A stretch of 64,000 nt of DNA from Fulvia fulva (Eukaryota; Ascomycota; Dothideomycetes; Mycosphaerellales; Mycosphaerellaceae), in assembly GCF_020509005.1 (NCBI RefSeq), contig NC_063019.1:2604001-2668000 (forward strand). Reading direction: 5' to 3'. The notes under the pieces are model-generated. The model was not told the origin of the DNA. It saw only the letters and a list, made by a program, of their open reading frames with translations, and searched no databases. Made by a program: the position numbers and the translations under genes. Positions 42,629-52,970 of the stretch are shown here, piece after piece (within the stretch, counting starts at the first letter, position 1; each line of letters starts with the position of its first letter).

Positions 42629-44365
42629 ATGTCGGCCCTCGAAGAGAAGCAAGGCATGAGCACGATTGACATGATCCAGGAGAAGGGTGTACGTGGAGGA
42701 CCGCGCCAGGGTCATAAAACTCAGCTGACAGTCCCAACAGAACGATATCGCCGAAGTAAAGATTGTCAAAGGCAGTGAAGCTTTCAATGCTGCCCTTATC
42801 GAGGAACCAACACGACCATGGGACCCCACGACATGGCGACTGATCGGATGTCTCCTTTTGGGATGCTTCTGCCAAACCATGAACGGCTTCGATGGCTCTC
42901 TCTTCGGCGGGTTGACTGCGAACAAGAGCTTCCTGGCGTTCTTCGACGGCGCACCCGATGGGCCCTGGGCGGCTATCAACAGCGCCATGTACCAGATTGG
43001 TGGTGTCTGCGCGCTGCCATTCGTCGGACCTGCTGTTGATACATGGGGCAGAAAGGTGGGCATGCAAATCGGCGCCTGGCTCATCATCATCGGAACAATT
43101 GTCAACGCTACGACTGTCTATCACGCAAACAGCGATGGCCAACTGAAGGGTGGTCGTTTCATCCTGGGATTTGGTGTTAGCATTGTCTCCGCTGCAGGCC
43201 CGATCTACGTCGTCGAAACAGCTCACCCATCGTGGCGATCATTGATTACTGCTTATTGCAATACCTTTTGGTTCACGGGCTCCATCCTCTCTGCAGGTGC
43301 GGTACGTGGTGGACTCAACCTGATGGGCAACAGCTCTTGGCTCCTCCCGATTTGGCTGCAGCTTGTGTTTCCGGCCCTGATCGCGCTCTTCGTCTGGACC
43401 ATTCCAGAATCTCCTCGCTGGCTCTACGTCAACAACCGGCGTGAGCGCGCGACGCAGGTCTTGACCAAGTGGCACGGCTACGGCAACCCTGAGTCTGCTT
43501 GGGTCAAGCTCCAGCTTAACGAGTATGAAGAGTTCCTGAACACCAATGGCGCAGACAAGAGATGGTGGGACTACCGCGCTTTGTTCGGTACCCGGTCGAG
43601 CTGCTACCGACTAGGCTGCAACGTCGTCTTCTCGATCTTCGCTCAATGGGCGGGCAATGGTGTCTTGACATACTTCCTGCCGGCTGTGTTGAAGACTGCA
43701 GGCTATACCGAGGAGATCCAACAAGCCAACATCAACCTCGGCTACGCTTGCTTCCAGTTTGCATTCGCGTTGACCGGAGCTGCATTCGTCGAGCGGATCG
43801 GCCGCCGTCCGTTGTTCCTTGGCTCGATGGCTGGATGTTGTATTGTCTGGATCGGAATGACTACGGCCTCTGCGGTCTTCAACGAGGGCGGTAAGACAAA
43901 TGGCAGCGCTGCCCAAGCCACCGTGGCCATGATCTTCATCTTCGGCGCGGTGTTCTCATTCGGTATCACTCCACTGCAAGCGTTGTACCCGGTCGAGGTC
44001 CTGTCCTTCGAGATGCGCGCCAAGGGCATGGCCTTCTCGAGTTTGGCTGTCAATGCTGGAAACCTTCTCAACCAATTCGCTTGGCCAATCGCTCTGGCGG
44101 ACATTGGCTGGAAGACTTATATCGTCTTCATCGTGTGGAATGCAGTGCAGACCACAGTCTTCTACTGTAAGCAAAGTCGAGTTCATAACCTGTTGAGATA
44201 TTCAAGCTAACACTGTTACTAGTCTTCCTGCCAGAGACCAAAGGACGAACGCTCGAAGAGCTTGACCGTATCTTCGAGGCCAGGAACCCAGTCAAGGCCT
44301 CGATCCAGCGGAAGAAGATCGCTGTTGCCAGTGATGGTACAGTGCTGGCTACCGAGGAGGCTTGA
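42629..44365 (+). CDS. MFS sugar transporter
   Basis: Three exons: 42629-42688, 42741-44166 and 44223-44365. The introns are 52 and 56 bp (gtacgt..caacag; gtaagc..actag) and give 542 residues. It belongs to the major facilitator sugar-porter family: RLIGCLLLGCFCQTMNGFDG in helix 1, VDTWGRKVG and VERIGRRPLFLG (the GxxxDxxGRR loops), GGRFILGFGVSI, PESPRWLYV, and PETKGRTLEELDRIFEARNP after the last helix. The closest feel is to fungal lactose or hexose permease-like proteins, but the substrate cannot be read from sequence. It acts at the plasma membrane. All motifs are intact. Confidence 0.9.
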
Positions 44366-44792
44366 GGGCAGTCCTTGATTGTGTATGAATTTATGAGCGT
44401 CTCACGACAGAAAAGGTGTGCAGCAGCGCCGGTGTATAGCAGTACCAGCAAATCAAGTCTCGGGTCCTTGTGAGGCAGCAGATGTACATAGGAGAAAATG
44501 AGAAGGCGGACTCTTGCAAGACCAACTTTGAAAATCGTTGCGTGGTAAGTTGTCGCTGCGGTTCTCGATCGTTTGTGGTGTTCGTCAGTCCGGACAATGA
44601 TTCCAGGTGGCTTCATTCACCAGCTGACCTTCAGCGCTACATTCGCGTCGTATCTCGACTTCTACCGAGGGAAGTGTACTTGGCCGGTGCCTCGTAGGGC
44701 TTCATCAGACAGGTCTGCAAGAAACACTGAGTTCCTGGGTCTTCTTTCGTCTGCACTGCGTCTTGCTCGACGATCTCGTGCAGATCCTTGTG
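44366..44792. other. Intergenic
   Basis: No gene between the transporter and repeat copy 2; short open frames only. Confidence 0.4.
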
Positions 44793-45142
44793 ATTAAGCG
44801 TAGCGACCGAGCGCTAGCCACACCGGAGTACGAGCTTGCGAGTACGTAGGTGAGGCGTCAGCGAGGGAGTGAAGCTCTATACCAGCCCTCAGCTAGCCTT
44901 GGCGCCCGCTCTGATTGGTCAACTTTCAAGCTTTAGGGTCACGTGACCTACCGCACTGTGCCTGTTGGCGAACTCGCAAACATATACCCGTCGCTAACGC
45001 CTATGTCGTCGTATAATAGGCACTGTACGTCGGGTAGCGGTAGCGTGGATCGCACGCTACTTTGCAGTCTAGAAGGGTTGGTAGAGAGCTCCACTCCGCT
45101 ACGCTTACCTTTGGAGGTTCACAGCCGCCAACAGCACATTTT
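44793..45142 (+). repeat. 350-bp dispersed repeat, copy 2
   Basis: Starts attaagcgtagcgaccgagc and ends cagcacatttt; about 97% identical by eye to copy 3 and inverted relative to copy 1. It holds a CCAAT-type box (tgattggtca), a TCACGTGA palindrome, and an inverted pair taagcgtagcg (44795) with cgctacgctta (about 45097-45107). A short open frame from 44943 (TYRTVPVGELANIYPSL) is conserved in all copies. No TG..CA ends, so it is not a typical LTR. It lies 250 bp upstream of the ACP-thioesterase gene. Confidence 0.92.
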
Positions 45143-45394
45143 AAGGCTCAGCAGGACGCGGGTATAGCTGCGTTCGGGGTCTGGACATCATGAATGTCTC
45201 CTTGTGACAGTTGTCGTGGTCGACTTTTTGTTGCTGTTCTCACGCGTTGTACGGCATACCATAGAACTATCGACGCGACCGAATCTATTCTTGTCCGCGT
45301 CAGGGGAGCCTTCCCGGACCCGACTTCTCAGGTCCGATCCCTACATTCATCGTCGTCCTTGCGTTCTTCATCTTCGCGCACAAGATCCGCGGCG

Positions 45395-46562
45395 ATGGCA
45401 AGTGAAGAGCAGATATCGCAGTGTATGCAAATCATCAGCGAAGCAATCTCAATCGAACCAGAAGACTTGCAAGACCACGAAACATGGCAATTCCTTGGCC
45501 TGGGAGATCTCTTGGCAACGGCGACGGTGTCAGATCTACAGAACCAGGCCGGCGTTGATGTGCCGGAGGATTTGTTTACGAAGCAACCCACTGTTGGACA
45601 GCTCAAAGCCTTTCTTAGAGGGGAGGAGGATACAAGCAGACCGGTCACGGCGATACACTCACCTACATCGACCTCGACTCTTGATTGTGGACCTGAAGAC
45701 CCTTGGGAAGGCGTACCCAAGCCGAAAGTGCCATTGTCGGTCGTGCTGCAAGGCAAGCCAGAATCGGCATCGACCGTGATCTTCTTGTTCCCAGACGGAA
45801 GTGGTGCTGGCACATCGTATGGAACCCTCCCGACCATCGGCAACGATGTTTGCCTCATCGGACTGAACTCGCCCTTTCTTCGGCAAGCACAGAGTTTCAC
45901 ATGCTCGATGGAGCGTATGGCACGGCTGTGGCTTGATGAGGTCCGAGGGCTGCAGCCGCAGGGCCAGCCTTATGTCCTTGGAGGCTGGTCTGCTGGCGGC
46001 TACTACTCGTTCGAGGTTGCGAAGCTGCTCACTGCTGCTGGTGAGAAGGTGGAGAGGTTGATCCTCATAGATTCGCCTTGTCGGCTGGTTTACGCAGCAC
46101 TACCTGAGCAAGTGGTCGCCGAGCTTACTCGGAAAGGCCTGATGGGTGCCTCTGGAGAGAGGAAGGCGCCTGAGTGGCTGGTGCAGCACTTCACATCCAC
46201 CGTGATATCCGTGGAGAAGTACATGCCCACGCCACTGCCGAGAGACCATGTACCTGCGCATGTTCACTTCATCTGGGTCAAGGAGGGACTCGTCGAGAGC
46301 GTGGCTGACTCTGGCTTGAATGTCGACCTTAACGTCAAGGTCACAAGATTTCTGCTCGAGCCACGAGGTAACCTCCAAAGCGAAGGCTGGGAGAGGCTGT
46401 TACCTGGAGCAGAACACACATACGACTATATGACCGGGAATCATTTCCAGATCACACAAACCCCCCATGTAAGACGAACATAAGTGTGTGTCGGAGGGAG
46501 ACTAATGTTGCTTCTAGGTCGAGAGCTTGGGGAATTTGCTTCGCAAGGTAGCGAAAGCATAA
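45395..46562 (+). CDS. Free-standing ACP-thioesterase didomain protein (PKS-type)
   Basis: Exon 1 is 45395-46468 and exon 2 is 46518-46562, with a 49-bp intron (gtaaga..tctag) giving 372 residues ending ESLGNLLRKVAKA. Residues 1-77 resemble the ACP of non-reducing polyketide synthases, but the phosphopantetheine-attachment motif (normally LGxDSL) reads LGLGDLL at 34-40, with no Ser. Residues 125-360 are a type I thioesterase: VIFLFPDGSGAG, the nucleophile elbow GGWSAGGYYSFEV (Ser199), LILIDSPC (Asp226) and GNHFQIT (His350). It looks like the C-terminal end of an NR-PKS turned into a separate gene. Ketosynthase and acyltransferase domains are absent nearby. It may act as a hydrolase or release factor in trans. 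Confidence 0.8.
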
Positions 46563-46832
46563 CTTGCGTCGACTACTGACTAGACCGGGCCATAGATGGA
46601 CAGTTGTGTGAACGCAGTAGAGACAGCGTAAAATAACAACAAAGCATGCCGCATACGCTGAAATCAAGCAGATCGACAGAAGTGCAATGGCAGCACGTAG
46701 TGACTTGGGGCAGCTCTTTGACTGCGCGGATTCGGACCAGAAGCTGTGGGATCCTCTGCCATGTTCTCATATCCCAACCGTTGCAAAGAACATACTCTAC
46801 TGCTTCCTGGTAGTGCACTCAGGCGGTGTGCC

Positions 46833-47720
46833 TCAAGTAGCATCATGATCCTCAACTTCGTCCTCCTGCACTGCATCCGTTTCGTCGTCCGCATCCTGTC
46901 CCTGGTCGACCACTTCATCGATGGAATTATGGCTGGCCTGTGCAGACTTTGCGGCTTCTTTTTCCTCCTTGCGCTTGCGCTCAAGAGTCTCAAGCACGTC
47001 GCGCCACCGACAGAGGACATCCCGCTTGGGTTCTGAAGTCCAGGTAGTGGTAGACTTGATGCCTTCCCCTTCATCATACTCCATGAAGACTGGGACCCGC
47101 AGGATGTCCTCCTTCACCTTGATACCAGCCTGGCTCAGCGCCTCGTACAACTTCGACATGTTCTCTTCTTCTAGCTCCGTTGCACACTTCTTGTCCAGCA
47201 TGAATTGGGCCAAGATATAGACCAAGGCATAGCCTGTGCCCTCGAGCGCTTTTGGATAGTCGAGAGGGCTCTTGAAGACCCACTTCTGATCGGCTGCTAC
47301 CGCTGGGTAGTTCCGAAGCCAGACGCAGATGTCTGAGAAGTGCTTGCTGTATTCCTTGCGTTGGAGGAGAAAGGGGACCAGGAACTCTTCTTCGAGGACA
47401 AAGCTCGCGGTCTTGTAGTAGATTTCTTCGGCTCGGTGGAAGATGTCTTGTCTTGTGTTGGTGCGGAGGGCGGAGAGGAGTGGTGGTCCTGAGTATGTTG
47501 CGTCGATGTCCTGTTGCTGAATGTGGACAACATCCTCGAACGCATATTCGTAGATGATGTCTTGTAGTTCTTGTGCAATGTTGAGTAGCTGCAGCCTCGC
47601 CTCATGCTCGGATGCTGGCTTGGGTGAGCGTGTGGCGTTGTGGTTGAGTGCTGTGCTGGTGTTTGATGGTCGAATGTCATCTGCAATATTGCTCGTTGCT
47701 GCGGCGGTAATGTCCGACAT
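46833..47720 (-). CDS. LPxELR..IY-family protein, divergent, with acidic tail
   Basis: The ATG at 47720 gives 295 residues. The signature is degenerate, LLNIAQELQDIIYEYAF, near residue 45. The second block is RAEEIYYKTASFVLEEEFLV rather than LACKQLY..LYY, and HFSDICVWLRNYP fills the WL-LP place. The last 70 residues are highly charged (LERKRKEEKEAAKSAQ, then an Asp/Glu-rich end), probably a coiled coil followed by a disordered acidic tail. An ATG 45 bases upstream is in frame but less likely. It is a more distant member of the family found at 13-23 kb and 57-60 kb. Confidence 0.65.
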   Translation of the reverse strand: MSDITAAATSNIADDIRPSNTSTALNHNATRSPKPASEHEARLQLLNIAQELQDIIYEYAFEDVVHIQQQDIDATYSGPPLLSALRTNTRQDIFHRAEEIYYKTASFVLEEEFLVPFLLQRKEYSKHFSDICVWLRNYPAVAADQKWVFKSPLDYPKALEGTGYALVYILAQFMLDKKCATELEEENMSKLYEALSQAGIKVKEDILRVPVFMEYDEGEGIKSTTTWTSEPKRDVLCRWRDVLETLERKRKEEKEAAKSAQASHNSIDEVVDQGQDADDETDAVQEDEVEDHDAT

Positions 47721-48054
47721 TGTGGTGGTCGTAGTCTTTGATGCGCACTGTAAGCGGATGTGCATGTTGATTTTAAGTAACTGAAGAGATGTGGAGGCCA
47801 ATACGGCTCGGACGGTCCCGCATCGCAAGCTTCCAACATCCCTGTCACGCATGTGCTTCGCGAGAGTGAATGGGAGCAAGCACGTCGACAGCTGCATCAT
47901 GCAGTCCTGGATGGATTTCCAACCGCAATTTCATTCCTACATTCTCATCCTAACCGAGCTAGACATCGCGCTCTCCGCCCACCGCTAGAATATCTCATGG
48001 AACTGTATTTTGACGCTCGTGGTCACAATGATTATGCTCGTCATCACCATTACC

Positions 48055-48643
48055 TCAGTACACATACCCACTCCTCCTTGCCTTCTCAGCCCACTTCTCC
48101 ACCTTCCTCGCCGCCTTCTCGGCCTTCTGCTGTTGCCACCACTTGCGATACTGCTCTCCATTCGTCATAGCCGCGCCAACTTTCTGCTGCTCGTCAATGG
48201 CTTCGAAGTCGACGCATCGTCTGAAGTCTTCCGACCATGCTTTGGTGGCGTCATTGCGTTGTCGCTGATTGCGACTTCGTAGCTGGGTGGCTGGAGAGCA
48301 TCCTTGTCTCCGACTTCCGGGTTCAAAATCGAGACGCATTGAATGGGATGTTGGAGGATCTGACCACGGCCAGGGCTCTGTTGGATCCTTGTCGTTGCTG
48401 GTACTTCTCGGCAGTTGCTTGAAGTGTTTCCACTACAACAGGTTGGCGGTTGCGGGTGCGGCGGGTGCAGCACATTTTGGTAAGTCTGTTGCGTGTGTCT
48501 ACGGATTGTCTTCGATCTTGGTCCGACTGATCTTGTGGCTAAAGTACCTTGTCGTGGCAGTCGAGATGTTGATGTATGTATTGCGGGACTGGCTTTACGG
48601 TCCGATGAAATTGATGTTCTGCTTCTCTGTGGTCGGTGGCCAT
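48055..48643 (-). CDS. Hypothetical small protein, two exons
   Basis: This is a tentative model. Exon 1 is 48548-48643 (ATG 48643, ATDHREAEHQFHRT) and exon 2 is 48055-48432, joined by a 115-bp intron (gtactt..ttgtag) in phase 0, giving 157 residues. Exon 2 contains DPTEPWPWSDPPTSH and ends in a strongly basic helix (WWQQQKAEKAARKVEKWAEK). I do not recognise it. The 3' end is well supported by composition, while the first exon and the intron are guesses. Confidence 0.35.
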
Positions 48644-49533
48644 GATGTAGATTTATATGTATCCTGCTGTTCAGTATAGAGGCTCTATGGTTCTACGAAA
48701 GATCCCAGAATTGGTCCGTCGAAGGATTCACTCGGCCGTTCCAAGCCACATCGTCACTTCACTTGATCACATGACTTAGCTCCGGCCGTAAATCCTGCTC
48801 CACGTTCTGAAAGGGCTCCAGTTTGCGAAGGGACAATGCATCGAGACCTGCAACCGAGCAGATCCGAGTTGTCATTACAAGCCATGTGGACAGTCTCCCT
48901 GTATACAGTGACAATGCCTCTCGCAAGGGATCGTCCAGTCCCGTTATGTGCTGCCACTTCGATGACCCTGGAAGCAAGTTCGAACTCCATTGATCCTGGC
49001 GAGCCACACAGTTTGACCAGCAGAAATACCATGTCACAGTATTCTTATGGCAATTGCCGGTCACGATTGCACAGTCTGTCACCAGCAGTACCCTGGCTGT
49101 ATAGCTGAGCCATTCCTGACCATCCAAACGGACAGAAGCACGGTCCTCATGTACAGCCGGGGGTTTCAGCAAGCGTCGAACTTCCATTCGATCCCCGATG
49201 TCCTTCGCTTGAATATATGCAGGTTTGACCTTAGGTGGTGGAGTCCAGTGCGGGTTGAAGGCTAACCGTTATTTCCTTCACGAAGATGTTCGAACAGCAC
49301 AACGCCCCCATCGCATTGTCCTCGCCGAGCCTGCCGCTAGATGTCGATGGCAGTCTCGAATGCTCGGGTTGCCTCCCTTATTTGGAGTCGAAGCAAAAGA
49401 CATTGGCCGATGCTTCCAGTGCTTCTCATCAGCAAACATCGCTAGCCAGGATCCTGCAGGTATATCACGAGCTGATGATCACTGTGGATGAGTATCATCA
49501 CCTCCGCGAAATAATCAAGATACGGTCTAAACA
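48644..49533. other. Intergenic
   Basis: About 890 bases with no supported gene. Overlapping open frames occur on both strands without motifs. The last 250 bases are the probable promoter and 5' region of the gene at 49534. Confidence 0.4.
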
Positions 49534-51102
49534 ATGGCGGCTCCACTGCAGATGATTCATGCAGAAGATTTGGAGAACGCTGACGATCTCTCCTCTTATG
49601 AAGCACCGCCACACAATCTGTACATCAACCAGGACAGCGCCATCTACAAGCTCGGGGGTCCAGTCACTCGCATCTTCTGCTCCGAAAGCCCCTTTGATGT
49701 TATGCTTTGCTGGCGATCCGTCTGTGCTAAATGTACAGGTAAACCCGATGCTGGATCAGGCCTGACTGACAACAACATGAGTCCTCACAACTCACCCTTC
49801 CAAGGTCGTCCATTCGTGCATTGCGCTCACCACAGGGACTCCAGAGCCCTTGGGATCCTCTACTTCGAGCCGGAGGAAGGGGACGAAGTGTCTTTGGAAA
49901 TTCCAGTCAAGAAGGTGCCATACCAGATTGTGTTCACGGATCTTGCCAATGAATGCTGGCCGCGAGCAGGCACACGCGGCACGCGCTCTGGTCTGATCTG
50001 CAACCTTAATTGGTGCCATGTCTGCAGTCCAGGCGAGAGGAACTATAGGCTGTGGGAACAGGACCAAGAACGGTTAACAAGAATAGCAGCTGAGTCGAGT
50101 CGCGGTACGATGGCTCAAGGATCTCAAGAAGAGAACATGTCGGCAGCACCAGAGCCGGACGGCTCGAATAGCGGGGAGCCTCAAGAGGAGTCGACCGTGA
50201 CAGCAGCACCAGGGACCGACAACACGCCTAGTCAAGCGACTGAAGCGGACGCAAAGCGCGACTTGGAAGCAACGAAGGGTACTGTTGATGGTCAAGGGCC
50301 AGCAGAGAAGGCGGCACTACCAGATGAACGGCACGAAAAGTATGCTCTGGCCCAAGAAGGTGAAACGGATAGCAAGATCGGGGCTGCAAGACCGAATGAC
50401 GATGCCAACGTGCAAGAGGCTGGAGAAGAGTCGAAACTTGGTGTTACACAGTCGGAGGACCATGCAGAGGGTCAAAAGACTGTGCAAAGCCTTGTTGCCG
50501 CCACAGCACAGCCAGAGGGTCCTGCAACGGGTCGCGATGCAGTTCTTGAATCCATGTTGGCTACAGCACACCTGGGAGTTGATGCATCGGTCCAAGTGCT
50601 CGAAGAGGACGCACAGGCTGAAGCGCCTGCCCCGGAGCACGGCACAGACGACCAAGGACCTGCAGAGGAGAGACCGTCCGTTGCGACACAGCTGGGGAGC
50701 GATGAGGGCCATCGAGATCGCCTGCAAGAGGTCTCAACTCCAGCAGTACGACCGGGTGACCATGCAACGGTTCCACAGTCCGCAGCACCATCAAATTCCC
50801 TCGCGGCACGACAGCCCATCCCCATCTATGGCAGCGACTCCGAGGAAGATATTCGCGGAGGAGCGCGGAGACCCATCAGCATACACGGGAGCGATTCCGA
50901 AGAGGATACTGGCACTGCCGCTCCTCTCGATCAAGCCAGCGGAGCAGTCCAGCTTTTCGGCTACAAGTACATCAAGAAGTCCGGAAAGAAGACGAAGCAC
51001 ATCATGTGGAACCATCCTAGAGAAGGAGAACCGGGCTACAAGCCTCGGCCACCTCCGCCGCCCCCACCTGGATCAGGGGCAGCTGGTGGTATTGTCTCTT
51101 GA
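49534..51102 (+). CDS. Unrecognised protein: Cys-containing N-terminal domain plus long acidic tail
   Basis: The ATG at 49534 gives 522 residues without introns. Residues 1-175 form a compact domain shared with the paralog at 52030: PLQMIHAEDL, PPHNLYINQDSAIYKLGGPV, IFCSESPFDVMLCWRSVCAK, then GRPFVHCAHH and VFTDLANECWP, ending LICNLNWCHVCSPGE. The eight or so Cys could form disulfides or bind metal. Residues 180-450 are low-complexity, acidic and Ala/Glu/Gln-rich, with degenerate repeats of about 35 residues (AATAQPEGPATGRDAV-like). Two IYGSDSEED / IHGSDSEED units follow, with possible CK2 sites. The C-terminus has a basic KKSGKKTK patch and a poly-Pro run. No signal peptide; function unknown. 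Confidence 0.7.
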   Translation: MAAPLQMIHAEDLENADDLSSYEAPPHNLYINQDSAIYKLGGPVTRIFCSESPFDVMLCWRSVCAKCTGKPDAGSGLTDNNMSPHNSPFQGRPFVHCAHHRDSRALGILYFEPEEGDEVSLEIPVKKVPYQIVFTDLANECWPRAGTRGTRSGLICNLNWCHVCSPGERNYRLWEQDQERLTRIAAESSRGTMAQGSQEENMSAAPEPDGSNSGEPQEESTVTAAPGTDNTPSQATEADAKRDLEATKGTVDGQGPAEKAALPDERHEKYALAQEGETDSKIGAARPNDDANVQEAGEESKLGVTQSEDHAEGQKTVQSLVAATAQPEGPATGRDAVLESMLATAHLGVDASVQVLEEDAQAEAPAPEHGTDDQGPAEERPSVATQLGSDEGHRDRLQEVSTPAVRPGDHATVPQSAAPSNSLAARQPIPIYGSDSEEDIRGGARRPISIHGSDSEEDTGTAAPLDQASGAVQLFGYKYIKKSGKKTKHIMWNHPREGEPGYKPRPPPPPPPGSGAAGGIVS

Positions 51103-52029
51103 CTTTGATATTGGAGCTGGTTATCTTCCAGGTCATGTCGGAAAGTGCATAGGGGTCCTGCTGATGAAGAGTAGGTATCTCGAAGAACGTACTCGTCTGT
51201 CCAGATAACCTGAAATTTTAGCTAGTCGCCGATGTGCTGTGACGGTATGGAGGCGAACAATTCTGAGCCACCGTCCTTTCACGTCGTGCTGATACATTCG
51301 CAGTGGCCGAGTCGCGCGCTACTCCTTGCTCCCTTCAAACAGAAGCTCTTCGCCTTGTAAAGGTCCTTGGATGCTACCTATGACTACGGTACTGGTGCTT
51401 TGCACCACTTTGCATTCTCGCCCGAGCGTACAACGGTCTTGATTGCGATGGCGTTGCTGGAGAAGCAAACATTCTCGTGATTGTCGAGGCACAAGGCCAG
51501 ATGGTGCGCCTACAGTCGCTGAATGACTATGCTCGTGTGAACTGGCTGCTAAGACCAAGTCGCCCAGACGAGTAGCACCCCTTGATGATCACATTGCCGT
51601 GAAGGTACGCGATGTGGTGGTATCGCGCCAGGCAAGAGTCTTCGATGCGTCCAGTGCATATGAGCGAGATGCGAAGCCGAGCGCTTTTTTCAACTCTTCG
51701 CTGCTGTACTAGTCGAGGCAGCAGTTCAGATACAGCCCAGATAACAGCTTCTGGCTGCACTCTCTGCCCCAGCAAGGTTTCCAGAGTGTGCTGCGAAGTA
51801 GCCTTTCAGCCACTGCTTGCGTAGATGGACAGTGACTGGACTGTACCGGAGGCCTCTATCCGCTTCTTCCACCGCAAATGCTAGCAAACGACAATCGTTC
51901 AGCATGTCGGTCTTTCTGCCAGCAAACGAGAACCCTCAGACCTATGCCCCATTAGTGCATCTCGTGCGGCTGTCGTTCACAAACCAGTAGCACCCAGTCA
52001 GTGGTATTCGGAAGCACAATCTTGCAGTC
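51103..52029. other. Spacer between tandem paralogs
   Basis: About 930 bases without a supported gene; small frames only. Confidence 0.4.
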
Positions 52030-52932
52030 ATGTCAACCCTGCCACCCGAAGGCTCTCCACTGCAGATGATTCACGAAGCCTTCTTCGACCAGCGCGGAGG
52101 CCTCTCGACCAGCCTCCAGCCACCGCACGACTTGTATATCGACCACGCTCTACCCATCTACGGGCGGGGAGGTCCAGTCAAGCGCATTTACTGTTCTGGC
52201 CAGCCATTCAACATCATGCTTTGCAACCGGCCACGCCGTGCTGAATGCTCGGGCTCTGCCGCCGCTGGTACCGGGTTGACCCTTCATCGTAGATCGAGCA
52301 ACACGGTGCTGAAAGGGCGCCCCTTTGTTCATCATGCTAAGTGGCCTTTTGCTGGTGGCATCATACAGTTCCAGCCTGACACAGTCACCGAGGTATCTTT
52401 CGACATGCCGAAAAGCAGACGGTACGCAAGGGTCCTGTTCACGGACACCGGCAATGGGTGCAACCCAGCAGGTAGTCAAAGTTAGCGCCTGTGTACGACC
52501 TGCTTGGTGGAAAGGTGCCGGGCCTGCAGTGCCCAGGACACTGCGCCGAGCGATGTGCCATCAAGGGAGACAACACACGCGGCAGCACAGCCGAAGGACC
52601 ATCCCATCACTCAACCGCCTTTGGCACAGACAAGTAATGACGACGAAACCGAAAACGACATCGCTAGTGCAAGCCCAGGAGATACTGGTGATACCGTGTC
52701 TCCAGATTCTGCATAGCCGAATCCAACGCCAAAGCGCAGAGGGAAGAACGCCTCAGGTACTAGTGACGCCCAATTTTCTTTTCTATGTTATCGAAGTCGA
52801 CACCACAGAGAAAAAGGAAGAAGACGAAGGGTCTTGTCGAGTTCTCTGGTTGCAGAAGAGGAGGGAAGGGAGCCAAGCCCGCCGCCACTGCCACCACTTG
52901 TAGGAGGCGCAGCTGGTGCCAGTGTGTCATGA
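52030..52932 (+). pseudogene. Dead tandem paralog of the 49.5-kb gene
   Basis: From ATG 52030 the sequence matches the N-terminal domain of the 49534 gene (PLQMIHEAFF, PPHDLYIDHALPIYGRGGPV, IYCSGQPFNIMLC, GRPFVHHAKW, LFTDTGNGCNP). An in-frame TAG at 52483-52485 stops it; the same frame then continues through RLCTTCLVERCRACSAQD, the counterpart of the paralog's LICNLNWCHVCS. The acidic middle is much shorter. The C-terminal Pro-rich end (PSPPPLPPLVGGAAGASVS) is recovered in another frame, to TGA 52930. This is a duplicate with one nonsense mutation, at least one frameshift and an internal deletion. A truncated 151-residue product is still possible. Confidence 0.7.
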
Positions 52933-52970
52933 GAAATGGCTTGGTTGTAGTGTTTCCACTCGAGGACAGT

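Noticed and set aside
42488..43226. Two minus-strand frames of about 200 codons
   Set aside because: They are shadows of the MFS transporter on the other strand.
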